Below, in pieces: positions 1-9,691 of a stretch of DNA of 64,000 bases (position 1 is its first letter; each line of letters opens with the position of its first letter). Made by a program: the position numbers and the translations under genes. Below the pieces are notes generated by a model. It saw only the letters and a list, made by a program, of their open reading frames with translations, was not told the DNA's origin and ran no database searches. Location: positions 24,016 through 88,015 of the forward strand of contig NZ_AMRI01000018.1 of NCBI RefSeq assembly GCF_000299915.1, read 5' to 3'. This stretch comes from Gallaecimonas xiamenensis 3-C-1 (GTDB lineage Bacteria > Pseudomonadota > Gammaproteobacteria > Enterobacterales > Gallaecimonadaceae).

Positions 1-2639
1 ACGACGACTTAAAGCAGCGCCTGGAGGGCATCGACGGGGTAGCCAGCGTGCGCCCCGGCGGCGGCCTGGAGCAGGAAGTGCAAATCCTGGTGGACGACGT
101 CAAGGCCGCCCGCCTTGGCCTTAACCTCAGCGACATTGCCAAACGCCTGGAACAGGAAAACGTCAATCTGGCCGGTGGCCGCATCGAAGACAGCGGCCGC
201 GAGCTGTTGGTGCGCACCCTCAACCAATACCCGGACTTGGCCAGCATGGGCAATACCTGGGTTGCCGACGGGGTGCGCCTCAAGGACATCGCCACCGTCC
301 GTGACGGCCACAAGGAAAGAGACGCCATCAGCCGGGTCAGTGGCGCCGAGATGATCGAGCTGGCCATATACAAGGAAGGGGACGCCAACACCGTGGCCAT
401 GGCCAAGGCGGTCAAGGCCGCCCTGCCCAGGCTGCAAAAAATGCTGCCCCCCGGCGCCGAGCTGACCTTGCTGTACGACCAGTCCGGCTTTATCGAGCAG
501 GCCATCAACGAGGTGATGGGCTCGGCCTGGATCGGCGGCATACTGGCCATGCTGGTGCTCTATTTGTTCCTCCGTGACTTCAAGGCCACCGTCATTATCT
601 CCCTGGCGATACCGGTGTCGGTGATTGCCACCTTCAATCTGATGCTGTCCCAGACCGTCAGCCTCAACATCATGTCCCTGGGGGGCCTGGCCCTGGCGGT
701 GGGCATGCTGGTGGACAACGCCATAGTGGTGCTGGAGAACATCGCCCGCTACCGTGCCAAGGGTCTGTCGCCCCTGGAGGCGGCCCAGCAGGGCGGCCAG
801 GAAGTGGCGGGGGCCATCACCGCCTCCACCCTCACCTCCCTGGCGGTATTTGTGCCTTTGGTGTTCGTAGAAGGCATTGCCGGGCAGCTGTTTCGCGACC
901 AGGCCCTCACTGTCACCTTTGCCCTGTCGGTATCCCTGCTGGTGGCCCTTAGCCTCATTCCCATGCTGGCTGCCAGGGGCGCCAAAGAGCAATCCCAGGC
1001 CCAGCCCCTGCGCCGCCGCGCCCTGCCCTTGATGTGGCTGCTGGCCGGCCTTTACTGGTGCTGGCATCAGGCCGGGCGCCTCCTTGGCTTGTTGCTGTGG
1101 CCCTTTAGGGCCCTGTTCGGCAAAGGTTTTGGCGGCCTGCAATCTGGGTATGAGCGGCTGCTGCCAAAAGCCCTGGCCCGCCCCTTTATGACCCTGGCCA
1201 CCGTGCTGCTGGTGGTGGCCGCCAGTGGCCTTTTGGCCAGCCGCCTGCCCATGACGTTGCTACCCAACCTGGCCCAGGGGGAGTTTTTCCTGGACGTGAC
1301 CCTGCCCCCCGGCTCTCGCCTCGAAGAAACCGACAAGCTGCTGGACAAGCTGGCCAAAGCCATTGCCGACGACCCCAGGGTCAGGCATGCCTACAGCCAG
1401 TCCGGCGGGGCCCTGCTGGCCAACCAGGGGGCGGCGGACAACAGGCCTAACCAGGGCCGCCTGAACGTGGTGCTCAATAGCGCCGCCGACGAGGAGGCGG
1501 TGATCGCCAAGCTGCGCCAGAGCCTTTATCGCCTCCCCGGGGTGGAAGGCCAGTTCAACAGACCCGCCCTCTTTACCTTCGACCAGGATATCCGGGTGGA
1601 GATCGCCGGCCATAACCTGGACAGCCTGGCCACGGCGTCACGGCTGGTGGCCGCCGGCCTGGAAAGCCAGGGCCGCTTTGCCGACGTCAAGGCCGGCCTT
1701 GCCAGCGGCCAGCCGGAGCTGACCGTCAGCTTCGACCAGGCCCGCCTGGCCAGCCTGGATCTCACCGCTCCGGAAGTGGGCAAGCGCATCGCCAACAAGG
1801 TGCGGGGTACCCTGGCGTCCCGCTACCAGCTGGACGACCGCAAAATCGACATGCTGGTGCGCCTGGACGACAACCACAGGGACGAAGTGGCGGACTTGGC
1901 CGGCCTTTGGATCACCCGCGACCTGCCTCTGTCGGCAGTGGCCAAGGTGGAAGAGCGCATGGGCCCCAGTGAGATCACCCGTATCGACCAGTCCCGGGTA
2001 GCTCTGGTGGATGCCGCCCTGGCCTATGGGGACCTCAAGGCCGCCGAAGTGGCTGCCCAGGATATGCTGGCCGGCCTCAGCCTGCCGGCGGACGTGCGGG
2101 TGAGCCTGGCCGGCCAGAGCGGCGAGCGCCAGGCGGCCTTTGCCTCCCTGGAAGCGGCGCTGCTGGTGGCCATTTTCCTGGTCTACCTGGTAATGGCGTC
2201 CCAGTTCGAGTCCTTTATCCAGCCGCTGCTCATTCTGGTAACAGTGCCCCTGGCCGGGGCCGGGGCCGCCTTGGGCCTGTGGCTGACCAACACCCCCTTG
2301 TCGGTGGTGGTCTTTATCGGCCTTATCATGTTGGCGGGGATAGTGGTGAACAACGCCATCGTCCTTATCGACAGGGTCAACCAGCTGCGCGCCCAGGGCG
2401 AGAGCCTGCAGGCCGCCATTTTGGAGGCGGGCCAGAGCCGGCTGCGCCCCATTATCATGACCACCCTGACCACGGTGCTGGGGCTGCTGCCCATGGCCCT
2501 TGGCCTGGGTGAAGGGGCCGAAGTCAGGGCGCCCATGGCCATCGCCGTCATGGCCGGCCTGGTGTTTGCCACCATATTGACCCTGGTGGTGCTGCCGGTT
2601 CTGCTCCAGCTCACCGGCCGGGAGACTGCCCATGAATAA
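1..2639 (+). CDS. RND efflux transporter permease, first of a pair (5' end outside window)
   Basis: Inner-membrane RND (AcrB-like) permease; the family couples proton entry to drug or toxic-compound export through a periplasmic adaptor and an outer-membrane channel. The reading frame is open from base 3 with no start in the window, so the N-terminus is missing; at least 878 codons are present. Visible are the RND periplasmic porter segment, a block of transmembrane helices containing GMLVDNAIVVLENI (the proton-relay helix 4, with Asp-Asn where AcrB has Asp-Asp), a second porter half, and a C-terminal helix block with GIVVNNAIVLIDRVNQL. The stop overlaps the next permease by 8 bp, so the two are almost certainly translated together and may form a heteromeric pump like MdtBC. 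The adaptor gene is probably upstream of the window. The substrate cannot be read from the sequence. Confidence 0.93.
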   Translation, partial: DDLKQRLEGIDGVASVRPGGGLEQEVQILVDDVKAARLGLNLSDIAKRLEQENVNLAGGRIEDSGRELLVRTLNQYPDLASMGNTWVADGVRLKDIATVRDGHKERDAISRVSGAEMIELAIYKEGDANTVAMAKAVKAALPRLQKMLPPGAELTLLYDQSGFIEQAINEVMGSAWIGGILAMLVLYLFLRDFKATVIISLAIPVSVIATFNLMLSQTVSLNIMSLGGLALAVGMLVDNAIVVLENIARYRAKGLSPLEAAQQGGQEVAGAITASTLTSLAVFVPLVFVEGIAGQLFRDQALTVTFALSVSLLVALSLIPMLAARGAKEQSQAQPLRRRALPLMWLLAGLYWCWHQAGRLLGLLLWPFRALFGKGFGGLQSGYERLLPKALARPFMTLATVLLVVAASGLLASRLPMTLLPNLAQGEFFLDVTLPPGSRLEETDKLLDKLAKAIADDPRVRHAYSQSGGALLANQGAADNRPNQGRLNVVLNSAADEEAVIAKLRQSLYRLPGVEGQFNRPALFTFDQDIRVEIAGHNLDSLATASRLVAAGLESQGRFADVKAGLASGQPELTVSFDQARLASLDLTAPEVGKRIANKVRGTLASRYQLDDRKIDMLVRLDDNHRDEVADLAGLWITRDLPLSAVAKVEERMGPSEITRIDQSRVALVDAALAYGDLKAAEVAAQDMLAGLSLPADVRVSLAGQSGERQAAFASLEAALLVAIFLVYLVMASQFESFIQPLLILVTVPLAGAGAALGLWLTNTPLSVVVFIGLIMLAGIVVNNAIVLIDRVNQLRAQGESLQAAILEAGQSRLRPIIMTTLTTVLGLLPMALGLGEGAEVRAPMAIAVMAGLVFATILTLVVLPVLLQLTGRETAHE

Positions 2640-5600
2640 CGCCGCCGCCCGCCTGGCCAGGCTGTCCCTCAAGCGCCCTGTTACCGTGCTGATGCTGAGC
2701 CTGTCGCTGCTGCTGATGGGGGTGCTGGCGTCCCGCTGGTTGCCCCTGGAGATGTGGCCCGGCATCGAAATACCGCAAATCAGCGTCCAGGTGCCCTATG
2801 CCAACGCCACCCCCCAGGAGGTGGAAGACAACATCACCAGGCCCATCGAAGAGGCCCTGGCCACCCTGTCCGGGGTCAAGGAGATGCGCTCCTGGTCCAC
2901 CAGCGACGGCGCCAACGTCACCCTGCAACTGGATTGGTCTGCCAACATCAACGCCAAAAGCATAGAAGCGCGGGAAAAACTCGACAGCATCCGCCACCTG
3001 CTGCCCAAGGACGTGGAACGGGTCTTCGTGTTCCAGTTTTCCACCAACGACATGCCGGTGCTGACCATGCGCCTGTCCGGCAAGACCGACTTTGCCACCG
3101 CTTACGCGCTGCTGGAAAGGGAGCTGAAAAGACCCTTGGAGCGCCTGGCCGGGGTGTCCAAGGTCACCCTGTACGGGGTAGACAAGCCGGAGCTGAAAAT
3201 CGACCTCAATGCCGAGCGCCTCTACGCCATGTCCCTGACCCCGCTGGACGTGGCCAGCCGCTTGCAGGCTGCCAACTTTCAGTTGGCCGCCGGTAACGTC
3301 TATGCCCCTGGCCAGCAGTGGCTGGTGCACCCCAACGGCACCTGGACCGACCCCGAGCAGGTAGGGGACCTCTACATCACCCCGGCGGTGCAGCTCAAAG
3401 ATCTGGCACGGATCTCGGTGGGTGAACCGGAGCGCCGCGAAGGCCGCCACTTTGACCAGACCTACGCGGTGGGCCTGGACGTCTTCAAGGAGTCCGGCGC
3501 CAACCTGGTGGACGTAGCCCAGCGGGTGCTGGCCGTTATCAAGGACGCCGAGCAGAACCCGGCCCTGGACGGGGTCAGGCTCTTTGTCATGGAAGATCAG
3601 GCCAAATCGGTGCAGGACTCCCTGTCGGGCCTGTTGCAGTCCGGCCTTATCGGCGCCGCCCTGTCGGCCCTGGTGCTGCTGGCCTTCCTGCGCCGCTTCG
3701 CCATGACCGCCGTGGTGGTCTTGTCGGTGCCCTTCGCCATCTGCCTGACCCTGGCCATGATGTATTTCATGGAACTGAGCCTCAATATCCTGTCCATGAT
3801 GGGGCTGATGCTGGCGGTGGGCATGTTGGTGGACAACGCCGTGGTGGTGGTGGAATCCATCGCCACCGAGCGGGCCCGAGGCCTGGACGGCGACGAAGCG
3901 GTGACCCAGGGTGTCAACCGGGTGGCCCTGGCCATGGCCGCCGGCACCCTGACCACCGCCATCGTGTTCCTGCCCAACCTCTTTGGCGCCAAGATAGACA
4001 TCACCGTCTTCTTGAAACACGTGTCGGTGGCTATCTGCATCTCCCTGGCCGCTTCCCTGATACTGGCCATCACCCTTATCCCCCTGCTGACCAAACGCTT
4101 CTCCGGAGCGGCGCCACATCAACCCACCGAGCCCAAGCGCTACCTGGGGGCGCTGAACTGGTTGCTGGCCCGTCCCAAAAGGGCCTGGCTGCTGTTTATC
4201 CTGCTGGCCGCCAGCACCGCCCTGCCCCTGGGCCAGCTGCCGTCAGACGATAACTTCGACGGCGACGACGAGCGGCTCTTTATCTCCATGCCCCTGCCTG
4301 GGGAGTTCCCCCTGGCCATGGTGGAAGCCGAGGTGACCCGCATGGAGGAATACCTCTATGCCAACAAGGACGAACTGGGCATAGAAGGGGTTTACTCCTA
4401 TTTCGCCCCCTTTGAGGCCACCCTGACCCTGCTGCTGAAAAAGCCGGCCCTGCTGCCTAGGAACGAGCTGAAAAAGCGCCTGCGTGACAACTGGCCCAAG
4501 ACCACCCTGGCCCGGCCGCAGTTCGGTTGGTCCAACGGCGGCGGTGGCGGCGTGCAGCTGACCTTGCAGGGCCCCTCCAGCGAGCGGCTGCGCATTCTGG
4601 CCGACCAGCTGGTGCCGCAACTGGCGGCCATCGAGGGCCTCAAGGACGTGCGCGCCGACCAAGACGCCCTGGCCCGGGAGATCCGTATCCATCCCGACCC
4701 AGAACGGGCCCGCCAACTGGGCCTGGATGCCCGCGCCATAGCCAGCCAGGTGAGCCTGTCGCTGCGGGGCCAGCCGGCCCGCACCCTGCGCACCGACGAC
4801 GGGGAAACCGACGTCAGCCTCTATGCCAACCACGGCGCCCACCTGGATCTGCGCCAGCTCAAACGGCTGCCGGTGGCCTGGCACGACGGCAAGCTTATCC
4901 GCCTGGAACAGGTGGCCGAGGTGGTCGAAGCGCCCCAGGTGGGCGCCATACAGCGTTTTGACCGCCAGACCACAGTGATGATCGGCGCCAACCTGGAAGC
5001 ATTAGCGCTGTCGGACGCCCGTACCAAGATCACCGCCCTGATGGAGCAAGTGGCCCTGCCCGCCGGTTACCGCTGGAGCCTGGACGGCCGTTTTCGCACC
5101 CAAGACGAAGGCCAGCAGGCGATGATGGTCAACATGATGCTGGCCCTGGTGATGATCTACCTGGTGATGGCGGCCCTGTTCGAATCGGTGCTGATGCCGC
5201 TGGCCATCCTCACCGCCATCGGCTTTTCCATGACCGGCGCCTTCTGGGCCTTTTGGATAACCCAGACCCCCATGTCGGTGATGGGCATGATTGGCCTGCT
5301 GATCCTGATGGGAATAGTGGTCAACAACGGCATAGTGCTGGTGGATCGCATCAACCAACTGAGGGACCAGGGCCCCTTGCGGGAGATGATCCAAAAAGCC
5401 TGTGGCGAGCGGCTGCGCCCCATCTTGATGACGGTGGCCACCACTGTGCTGGGGCTGGTGCCCCTGGCCCTTGGCAGCACCCGGGTCGGTGGCGGCGGCC
5501 CCAGCTATGCCCCCATGGCCATCGCCATTATCGGCGGCCTGCTGCTGTCCACCCTGGTCAGCCTGTTCCTGGTGCCGCTTTGCTACCAGAGTCTGACCGG

Positions 5601-5661
5601 CCTCAAACGCCGTTGGCAGGCCATTTCCCAGGCCGCCCGCCTCAAAGCCGGGCTGGCATAA
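2632..5661 (+). CDS. RND efflux transporter permease, second of a pair
   Basis: Full-length RND permease of 1009 residues, the usual family size (1000-1050). It has a short cytosolic N-terminus, TM1 (about residues 15-33), a porter domain starting 'EIPQISVQVPYANATPQEVE', the helix-4 motif GMLVDNAVVVVESI, a second porter half and a C-terminal helix block with GIVVNNGIVLVDRINQL. The ATG lies inside the end of the preceding permease (8-bp overlap), indicating translational coupling. Both proteins carry Asp-Asn rather than Asp-Asp in the proton-relay helix. A hairpin terminator starts at its stop codon, so it is the last gene of the operon. HAE-type drug or organic-compound export is the likely class; a metal pump is less likely because the HME signature is not seen. 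Confidence 0.95.
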   Translation: MNNAAARLARLSLKRPVTVLMLSLSLLLMGVLASRWLPLEMWPGIEIPQISVQVPYANATPQEVEDNITRPIEEALATLSGVKEMRSWSTSDGANVTLQLDWSANINAKSIEAREKLDSIRHLLPKDVERVFVFQFSTNDMPVLTMRLSGKTDFATAYALLERELKRPLERLAGVSKVTLYGVDKPELKIDLNAERLYAMSLTPLDVASRLQAANFQLAAGNVYAPGQQWLVHPNGTWTDPEQVGDLYITPAVQLKDLARISVGEPERREGRHFDQTYAVGLDVFKESGANLVDVAQRVLAVIKDAEQNPALDGVRLFVMEDQAKSVQDSLSGLLQSGLIGAALSALVLLAFLRRFAMTAVVVLSVPFAICLTLAMMYFMELSLNILSMMGLMLAVGMLVDNAVVVVESIATERARGLDGDEAVTQGVNRVALAMAAGTLTTAIVFLPNLFGAKIDITVFLKHVSVAICISLAASLILAITLIPLLTKRFSGAAPHQPTEPKRYLGALNWLLARPKRAWLLFILLAASTALPLGQLPSDDNFDGDDERLFISMPLPGEFPLAMVEAEVTRMEEYLYANKDELGIEGVYSYFAPFEATLTLLLKKPALLPRNELKKRLRDNWPKTTLARPQFGWSNGGGGGVQLTLQGPSSERLRILADQLVPQLAAIEGLKDVRADQDALAREIRIHPDPERARQLGLDARAIASQVSLSLRGQPARTLRTDDGETDVSLYANHGAHLDLRQLKRLPVAWHDGKLIRLEQVAEVVEAPQVGAIQRFDRQTTVMIGANLEALALSDARTKITALMEQVALPAGYRWSLDGRFRTQDEGQQAMMVNMMLALVMIYLVMAALFESVLMPLAILTAIGFSMTGAFWAFWITQTPMSVMGMIGLLILMGIVVNNGIVLVDRINQLRDQGPLREMIQKACGERLRPILMTVATTVLGLVPLALGSTRVGGGGPSYAPMAIAIIGGLLLSTLVSLFLVPLCYQSLTGLKRRWQAISQAARLKAGLA

Positions 5662-5685
5662 AAAAGGGCCTTCGGGCCCTTTTTT
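5661..5685 (+). terminator. Rho-independent terminator of the RND operon
   Basis: GGGCC-TTC-GGCCC stem flanked by five A on the left and a run of T on the right, beginning at the last base of the second permease stop codon. Confidence 0.9.
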
Positions 5686-5750
5686 GTTTGATCTGCCCTA
5701 GCCTCCATGCCGTACCATGAAAATTGCCTGCCCCAACAGGGAGTGTTGTC

Positions 5751-5978
5751 ATGAGGTTTCACGATCCCCACCACTGCCGACAATGCCAGTGCTGTCGCAG
5801 CCAACAGCAACGCCAAGCGGTTTTCAGCCGTAACCAGCATATCCTGCTGGTTTTGGCCAGTGGCGGTGCCTGGCTGGTGCCCTGGACCCTCAAGCACTTG
5901 GTGCTGGGCCTCTATCTCCGGCTAAAGGGCTGGCGCTGCACCAGTTGCCTGACCAGCGCCGACGCCTTTCGCGCCTGA
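5751..5978 (+). CDS. Small Cys-rich single-pass membrane protein, unknown function
   Basis: 75 residues from the ATG at 5751, preceded by a GGGAG Shine-Dalgarno about 7 bases upstream; an in-frame ATG 27 bases earlier lacks a good site. The N-terminus has a dense cluster HHCRQCQCC, then a hydrophobic stretch (about residues 28-52, ILLVLASGGAWLVPW onward) and a C-terminal WRCTSC. The two CxxC pairs look like a split zinc ribbon on either side of one membrane span or hairpin. It sits alone between the RND terminator and the hybrid kinase. I do not recognise the family. It could be a conserved small membrane protein involved in metal or redox sensing, but nothing proves that. Confidence 0.6.
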   Translation: MRFHDPHHCRQCQCCRSQQQRQAVFSRNQHILLVLASGGAWLVPWTLKHLVLGLYLRLKGWRCTSCLTSADAFRA

Positions 5979-6057
5979 GCACAGATTTTCGCCGCTATTT
6001 TTGCAATATATTTAATCACTTCCATACTTTGGTGCAGGAACCAAAGAGCAAAAGGCA

Positions 6058-8547
6058 ATGGCGAGCCTCTTTCCCCAACTGACCACCCTGAGCTGGGCAC
6101 CGGGGACAACCACAGTCGCCATCCACCAGGACGGCGATACCCGGCACCAAGGCACCAAACACACCTTACGCCAGTATTTTGGCCCCCAGGCCAAAGGGGT
6201 ACTGACGGAGCTGCGCCGCCAACTGGCCCGGCAGCCCCAGGCCCATCTGGAAAGCCTGGTGGATGACCGCCAGCTGTGGCTGTCGGCAGAGCGTCAAGGT
6301 AAGGCGGTACAGCTGCAGCTGCTGAGCGCCGCCCCGGCCAGGGACGGCGAACTGATGCAGATGGCCGAGGGCCTGTGCGGTGTCGGCTACTGGCACTGGC
6401 ACCTGGCCAGTGACCAGTTCAGCTGGTCACCCCAGGTCTATCGCATCTTCGGCCTGCCCCTGGACCACCCTACCTCCCTGGCCGATACCCTGAGCCGCTA
6501 CCACCAGGACGACCAGCAGGTACTCAAGGCACTGATCGCCAAAGCCAGCCTTGAGCCCATAAGGCGCCAGTTCCAGGCGCAGATACTGCGGGCCGACGGG
6601 GAGTGGCGCCAGGTGGGGGTCCAAGGGGTCAGCACCGCCGGCAAGGATGGCCAGATCACCGACATCTACGGGGTCATTCGCGACGTAACCGCCGAGCAAC
6701 AAAGCCGGGCGCAAATCAGCCGCCTGGCCCTGGTGGCCGCCCAGACCCGCACCAGCGCCTTTTTATGCGACACCGAGGGCCGGGTGGAATGGATAAACCC
6801 GGCCAGCGAAGCCCTCTACGGCTATAACCTGGCCGAACTCAAAGGCCGGCGCCCCGCCAGCCTGCTGGTGGGCAGTCAGACCGATCCGGACACCAGCAGG
6901 CGCATCAACGAAGCCATGGCCAGGCGCCAGCATTTTGAAGGGGACATCCTCAACTACCGGCGGGACGGCAAACCGGTCTGGGTACATCTGAGCATCACCC
7001 CCCTCTTTCACCGCCTGCGCCACGATGGCTTTATCGCCATCGTCAGCGATATTTCCGACCGCAAGGCCAGTGAGGAGCGGCTCAAACTCTATGAGGCGGC
7101 TTTCGATCAGGCCGAGGTGGGCATGTTGTTCCTGCGCCCCGCCGAGCAGGGCATGGTGGTGGAAGAAAGCAACCAGGCGGCGCAGCAGTTGCTGGGGTGC
7201 ACTGAGCAGGCGCTGCTGGGCCAGCCCTTTCCCGGCCGTTTTTTTCACCAGGCCCTGCAAGGCCCCCTTGCGGGGGGCGACAACGACGGCCAGGAGCTGA
7301 GCCTGGCAGCGGCACCGGAGCGCAGCCTCTATGTGCTGCACTCGCCGCTCTTTGGACCAGACCGCACCCCCTACCAGTTGGTGATGCTGCGGGAAACCAC
7401 CGAGCGCCGCCGTGCCGAGCGCCTGGAACAGCGCAACCAGAAGATGGAAACCCTGGGCCAACTGGTGTCGGGTATCGCCCATGATTTCAACAACATCATC
7501 GGCATCATCCAGGGCAACCTGGAGCTGCTGGACGCCAAGCTGGAGGCCGAGCACAGCGGTCACAAGGCCATTGCCAATGCCCTCAAGGCCGCCAACCGCG
7601 CCTCTACCCTGACCCGGCGCCTGTCCCAGTTTTCTCGCCAGGAGCCGGTCAGCAACGAAGAGGCCGACGCCCACCAGTTGCTGCTGGACGCAGAAGAAAT
7701 GCTGTCGGCAAGCCTTGGCAGCCAGATCGCCCTGGACGTGGAGCTGGACACTCACAGCGGCACGGTGCGGGTGGACAGGGGCGACTTTGTGGACGCCATC
7801 CTTAACCTCGCCTTTAACGCCAGGGACGCCCTGGGAGAGGGCGGCCGCATCCGCCTGAGCTGCCTGCCGGTGTTGCTGGGCAGCCAGATCCCGGGCCTGG
7901 AGGCCGACGTGCGCCCCGGCCCCTATATCGAATTCGTGGTGACCGACAACGGCAGCGGCATAGCCCCCGAATTCAAAGACAAGGTACTGGAGCCCTTCTT
8001 TACCACCAAACCCAAAGGTAAAGGCACCGGCCTTGGACTATCCATGGTCTACGGCTTTGCCAAGCGCTCCAAGGGTTACCTGTCCCTGGACTCGGCCCCA
8101 GGCCGGGGTACCAGCGTCCACTTGTGGCTGCCCCAGGCCTCTCCCCTTAACCGCGAGGTGCTGGCAGCCCCCCAGGACCAGGCCCTGCTGGCAGGCAAAC
8201 GGCTGCTGCTGGTGGACGACGAAGCCGATCTGCTGGCGGTGGTGGACGGGCTGCTGCGCAGTTTCGCCGTCCTGGTCACCAGCTTTGCCGATCCGGTGGA
8301 AGCCCGGCTCAGTTTTGGCCACCAGGATTACGATCTGCTGCTGTGCGACGTGGAAATGCCCGGCATCAACGGCTTTGAGCTGGCGGAGGCGTTTGGGGCC
8401 CATTATCCGGGCCGGCCCGTTGCCCTGATGTCCGGCTATATGTCCCAGGTGCCGGCCCACCTTGAACAGTTGCCCAGGCTGGCCAAGCCGGTCAGCCGCA
8501 CCGCCTTGCTGCAATGCCTTATCTCCCTTCTCAACCGGAAGCCCTGA
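6058..8547 (+). CDS. Soluble three-PAS hybrid histidine kinase
   Basis: 829 residues with no clear transmembrane segment. Three PAS/PAC modules can be followed (about residues 110-225, 225-340 and 345-455). They are followed by a HisKA dimerisation helix with phospho-acceptor His475 in SGIAHDFNN, a HATPase domain (N-box LNLAFNARDAL, G1 VTDNGSGI, G2 KGKGTGLGLSMVYG) and a C-terminal receiver domain with acceptor Asp764 (LLCDVEMPG). The family senses a signal through PAS, autophosphorylates on His and passes phosphate to its own receiver. The stop is one base before the ATG of a response regulator, so the two are co-translated. The pair converges on the chemosensory operon, suggesting but not proving a shared pathway. 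The PAS ligand is not evident. Confidence 0.93.
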   Translation: MASLFPQLTTLSWAPGTTTVAIHQDGDTRHQGTKHTLRQYFGPQAKGVLTELRRQLARQPQAHLESLVDDRQLWLSAERQGKAVQLQLLSAAPARDGELMQMAEGLCGVGYWHWHLASDQFSWSPQVYRIFGLPLDHPTSLADTLSRYHQDDQQVLKALIAKASLEPIRRQFQAQILRADGEWRQVGVQGVSTAGKDGQITDIYGVIRDVTAEQQSRAQISRLALVAAQTRTSAFLCDTEGRVEWINPASEALYGYNLAELKGRRPASLLVGSQTDPDTSRRINEAMARRQHFEGDILNYRRDGKPVWVHLSITPLFHRLRHDGFIAIVSDISDRKASEERLKLYEAAFDQAEVGMLFLRPAEQGMVVEESNQAAQQLLGCTEQALLGQPFPGRFFHQALQGPLAGGDNDGQELSLAAAPERSLYVLHSPLFGPDRTPYQLVMLRETTERRRAERLEQRNQKMETLGQLVSGIAHDFNNIIGIIQGNLELLDAKLEAEHSGHKAIANALKAANRASTLTRRLSQFSRQEPVSNEEADAHQLLLDAEEMLSASLGSQIALDVELDTHSGTVRVDRGDFVDAILNLAFNARDALGEGGRIRLSCLPVLLGSQIPGLEADVRPGPYIEFVVTDNGSGIAPEFKDKVLEPFFTTKPKGKGTGLGLSMVYGFAKRSKGYLSLDSAPGRGTSVHLWLPQASPLNREVLAAPQDQALLAGKRLLLVDDEADLLAVVDGLLRSFAVLVTSFADPVEARLSFGHQDYDLLLCDVEMPGINGFELAEAFGAHYPGRPVALMSGYMSQVPAHLEQLPRLAKPVSRTALLQCLISLLNRKP

Positions 8548-8548
8548 C

Positions 8549-9691
8549 ATGGACAATCATGTGCTCGTAGTGGACGACGACCCCCAATACCGCCAGCTCA
8601 TCAGCGACATGCTCGACGGCGAGGTCAGCCAGTTGGGCACCGCCGCCGACGCCGGCGAGGCCCTTCGCTACCTAGAGGACAAGGACCCCAGCATCATACT
8701 ACTGGACCTGGAACTGCCGGACAGGGACGGCATCAGCCTGTCCCAGGATCTGGTGCGAGACGACAGGGCCATTATCTTCGTCTCCGGCCACAACACCCTG
8801 GACGAGCGCCTCAGGGCCTGGCAGGCCGGGGCTGCCGACTTTATCGCCAAGCCCTTCGCCATGGCCGAGTTTTTGGCCAGGCTTAACCATTGCAGCCAGT
8901 TTTTAGCCAGCAAACAGCAGCTTAGCGAAAAGGAAGCCCGCTCAAGGGCCATGGCTTTTGCCTCCATGAAGGAGGCTTCCCAGTACGGCTTTATCACCCA
9001 GTTTTTGAAAAACCTCATGGCCTGCCAGAGCGAGGAGCAGTTGGCCGCGCTGTTCTTTGCCGCCGCCGACTTCTTTCAATTCAAGGCCAGCCTTTGCTTC
9101 CACCACCAGGGGCTGCGCTGCCATGGCCCCGGCGGCCAGCCGGTCAGCCCCATCGAGGCCAACATCTACAGCCTGCTTATCCACCAGGGCCGCCTTTATC
9201 CCTTCGGCTCCCGGCTGATGGTCAACGACCAGCATTTGTCCTTCCTGGTCAAAGATATGCCCACCGATGCAGTAGAAGCGGGCAAACTCAGGGACGTGGT
9301 GGCGGTGCTGGTAGAAGGCATGGAGGCCAAGTGGCGGGATCTGCACCGCCAGGACACCATGCGCGGCCTGGTAGACACCCTACAGGGCTCAATGGGGGAC
9401 CTGGCCAACACCATACGCCAGTATGACCAGCGCCTGGAGGGGCTGATCACCAACCTCAACAACGAGATCCGCATGAGTTTTCACCTGCTGGAACTGAACG
9501 AGCAGCAGGAAGCCTTTTTCACCAACCTCATCGATCAGGGGGCCGACACCCTGAGGGCCACCGAAGGGGACTTGCGGGAGCTGGAAGTGCGCCTTAAGGC
9601 CATGCTGGAAACGGCCCAGGCCACCATGGTGCTGGAAAGCCAGGGCCCGGCAGCCCCGGTGGTCGAAGACGACGACGTGGAGCTGTTCTAG
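8549..9691 (+). CDS. Response regulator with a long helical output region
   Basis: 380 residues from ATG 8549, one base after the kinase stop; earlier in-frame starts would lie inside the kinase gene. The receiver domain occupies about residues 1-125 with acid pocket VVDDD and acceptor Asp53 (LLDLELPDRDG). No DNA-binding, GGDEF, EAL or HD-GYP output follows. Instead there is a middle region (about 150-270) that may be GAF-like, and a C-terminal, mostly helical and probably coiled-coil segment (about 275-365) ending in an acidic tail EDDDVELF. It overlaps the end of cheB by 4 bp, tail to tail. It is the probable partner of the upstream hybrid kinase. The output mechanism is unknown; a protein-protein output toward the chemosensory array is one guess. 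Confidence 0.88.
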   Translation: MDNHVLVVDDDPQYRQLISDMLDGEVSQLGTAADAGEALRYLEDKDPSIILLDLELPDRDGISLSQDLVRDDRAIIFVSGHNTLDERLRAWQAGAADFIAKPFAMAEFLARLNHCSQFLASKQQLSEKEARSRAMAFASMKEASQYGFITQFLKNLMACQSEEQLAALFFAAADFFQFKASLCFHHQGLRCHGPGGQPVSPIEANIYSLLIHQGRLYPFGSRLMVNDQHLSFLVKDMPTDAVEAGKLRDVVAVLVEGMEAKWRDLHRQDTMRGLVDTLQGSMGDLANTIRQYDQRLEGLITNLNNEIRMSFHLLELNEQQEAFFTNLIDQGADTLRATEGDLRELEVRLKAMLETAQATMVLESQGPAAPVVEDDDVELF

